Both the position numbers and the translations under genes were made by a program. DNA of 5,112 bases from Candidatus Bathycorpusculum sp. (GTDB lineage Archaea > Thermoproteota > Bathyarchaeia > Bathyarchaeales > Bathycorpusculaceae), in the NCBI GenBank assembly GCA_009779045.1, contig WREZ01000110.1, forward strand, positions 1-5,112. The letters are read 5' to 3'. This document shows positions 5,065 through 5,112 of the stretch, piece after piece. Position 1 is the first letter of the stretch. Each line of letters begins with the position of its first letter. The notes beneath the pieces were generated by a model. It was not told where the DNA came from. It saw only the letters and a list, made by a program, of their open reading frames with translations, and made no database searches.

Positions 5065-5112
5065 ATAAACACATCACAACACTATTTTGCCAATGCATAT
5101 GTTGTATACTAA

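Noticed and set aside
5065..5112. Promoter of a next gene in the final 48 bases (GCATATGTTGTATAC)
   Set aside because: AT-rich with a partial inverted repeat, but no gene start is visible before the window ends.

Overview
The window looks archaeal: AT-rich DNA, TATA-type promoters, strong Shine-Dalgarno (SD) sites inside an operon, one apparently leaderless gene, a tRNA-Ser with no encoded CCA, and an AK6/Fap7-type adenylate kinase. The cell-surface domains and the anaerobe-type oxygen-defence genes suggest a strict anaerobe. The surface-protein C-terminal domain reminds me of Bathyarchaeia (possibly a gut or sediment lineage), but that placement is from memory and has not been tested by a search.

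Layout. (1) 1-1368, +: 3' part of a cell-surface protein with beta-sandwich modules, a Pro/Thr/Ser linker and a C-terminal membrane anchor; its true start lies before the window. (2) 1504-1866, +: a small Mrr/restriction-endonuclease-like protein whose catalytic E-x-K appears to be lost. (3) 1889-2470, -: AK6/Fap7 family ATPase/adenylate kinase, convergent with the previous gene and probably leaderless. (4) 2537-2621, -: tRNA-Ser(UGA) with its own T-tract terminator. (5) 2622-2902: a 281-base divergent intergenic region holding the tRNA promoter, a strong TATA box, a strong SD and a possible short Cys-rich leader ORF. (6) 2903-5038, +: a tight four-gene operon closed by a hairpin plus T-run. 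The last 48 bases (5065-5112) show nothing I can name.

The operon encodes a protein with two rubredoxin-type iron sites, a 2[4Fe-4S]-like ferredoxin with a helical tail, rubrerythrin (peroxidase) and desulfoferrodoxin (superoxide reductase). The last two are the standard anaerobe pathway: superoxide to peroxide, then peroxide to water without releasing O2. Both need electrons. The first two genes are small Fe-S or Fe-Cys4 proteins with no flavin or NAD(P)H site visible, so the reasonable inference is that they are the electron-delivery arm. They are the least described part of the window and the best candidates for new biology.
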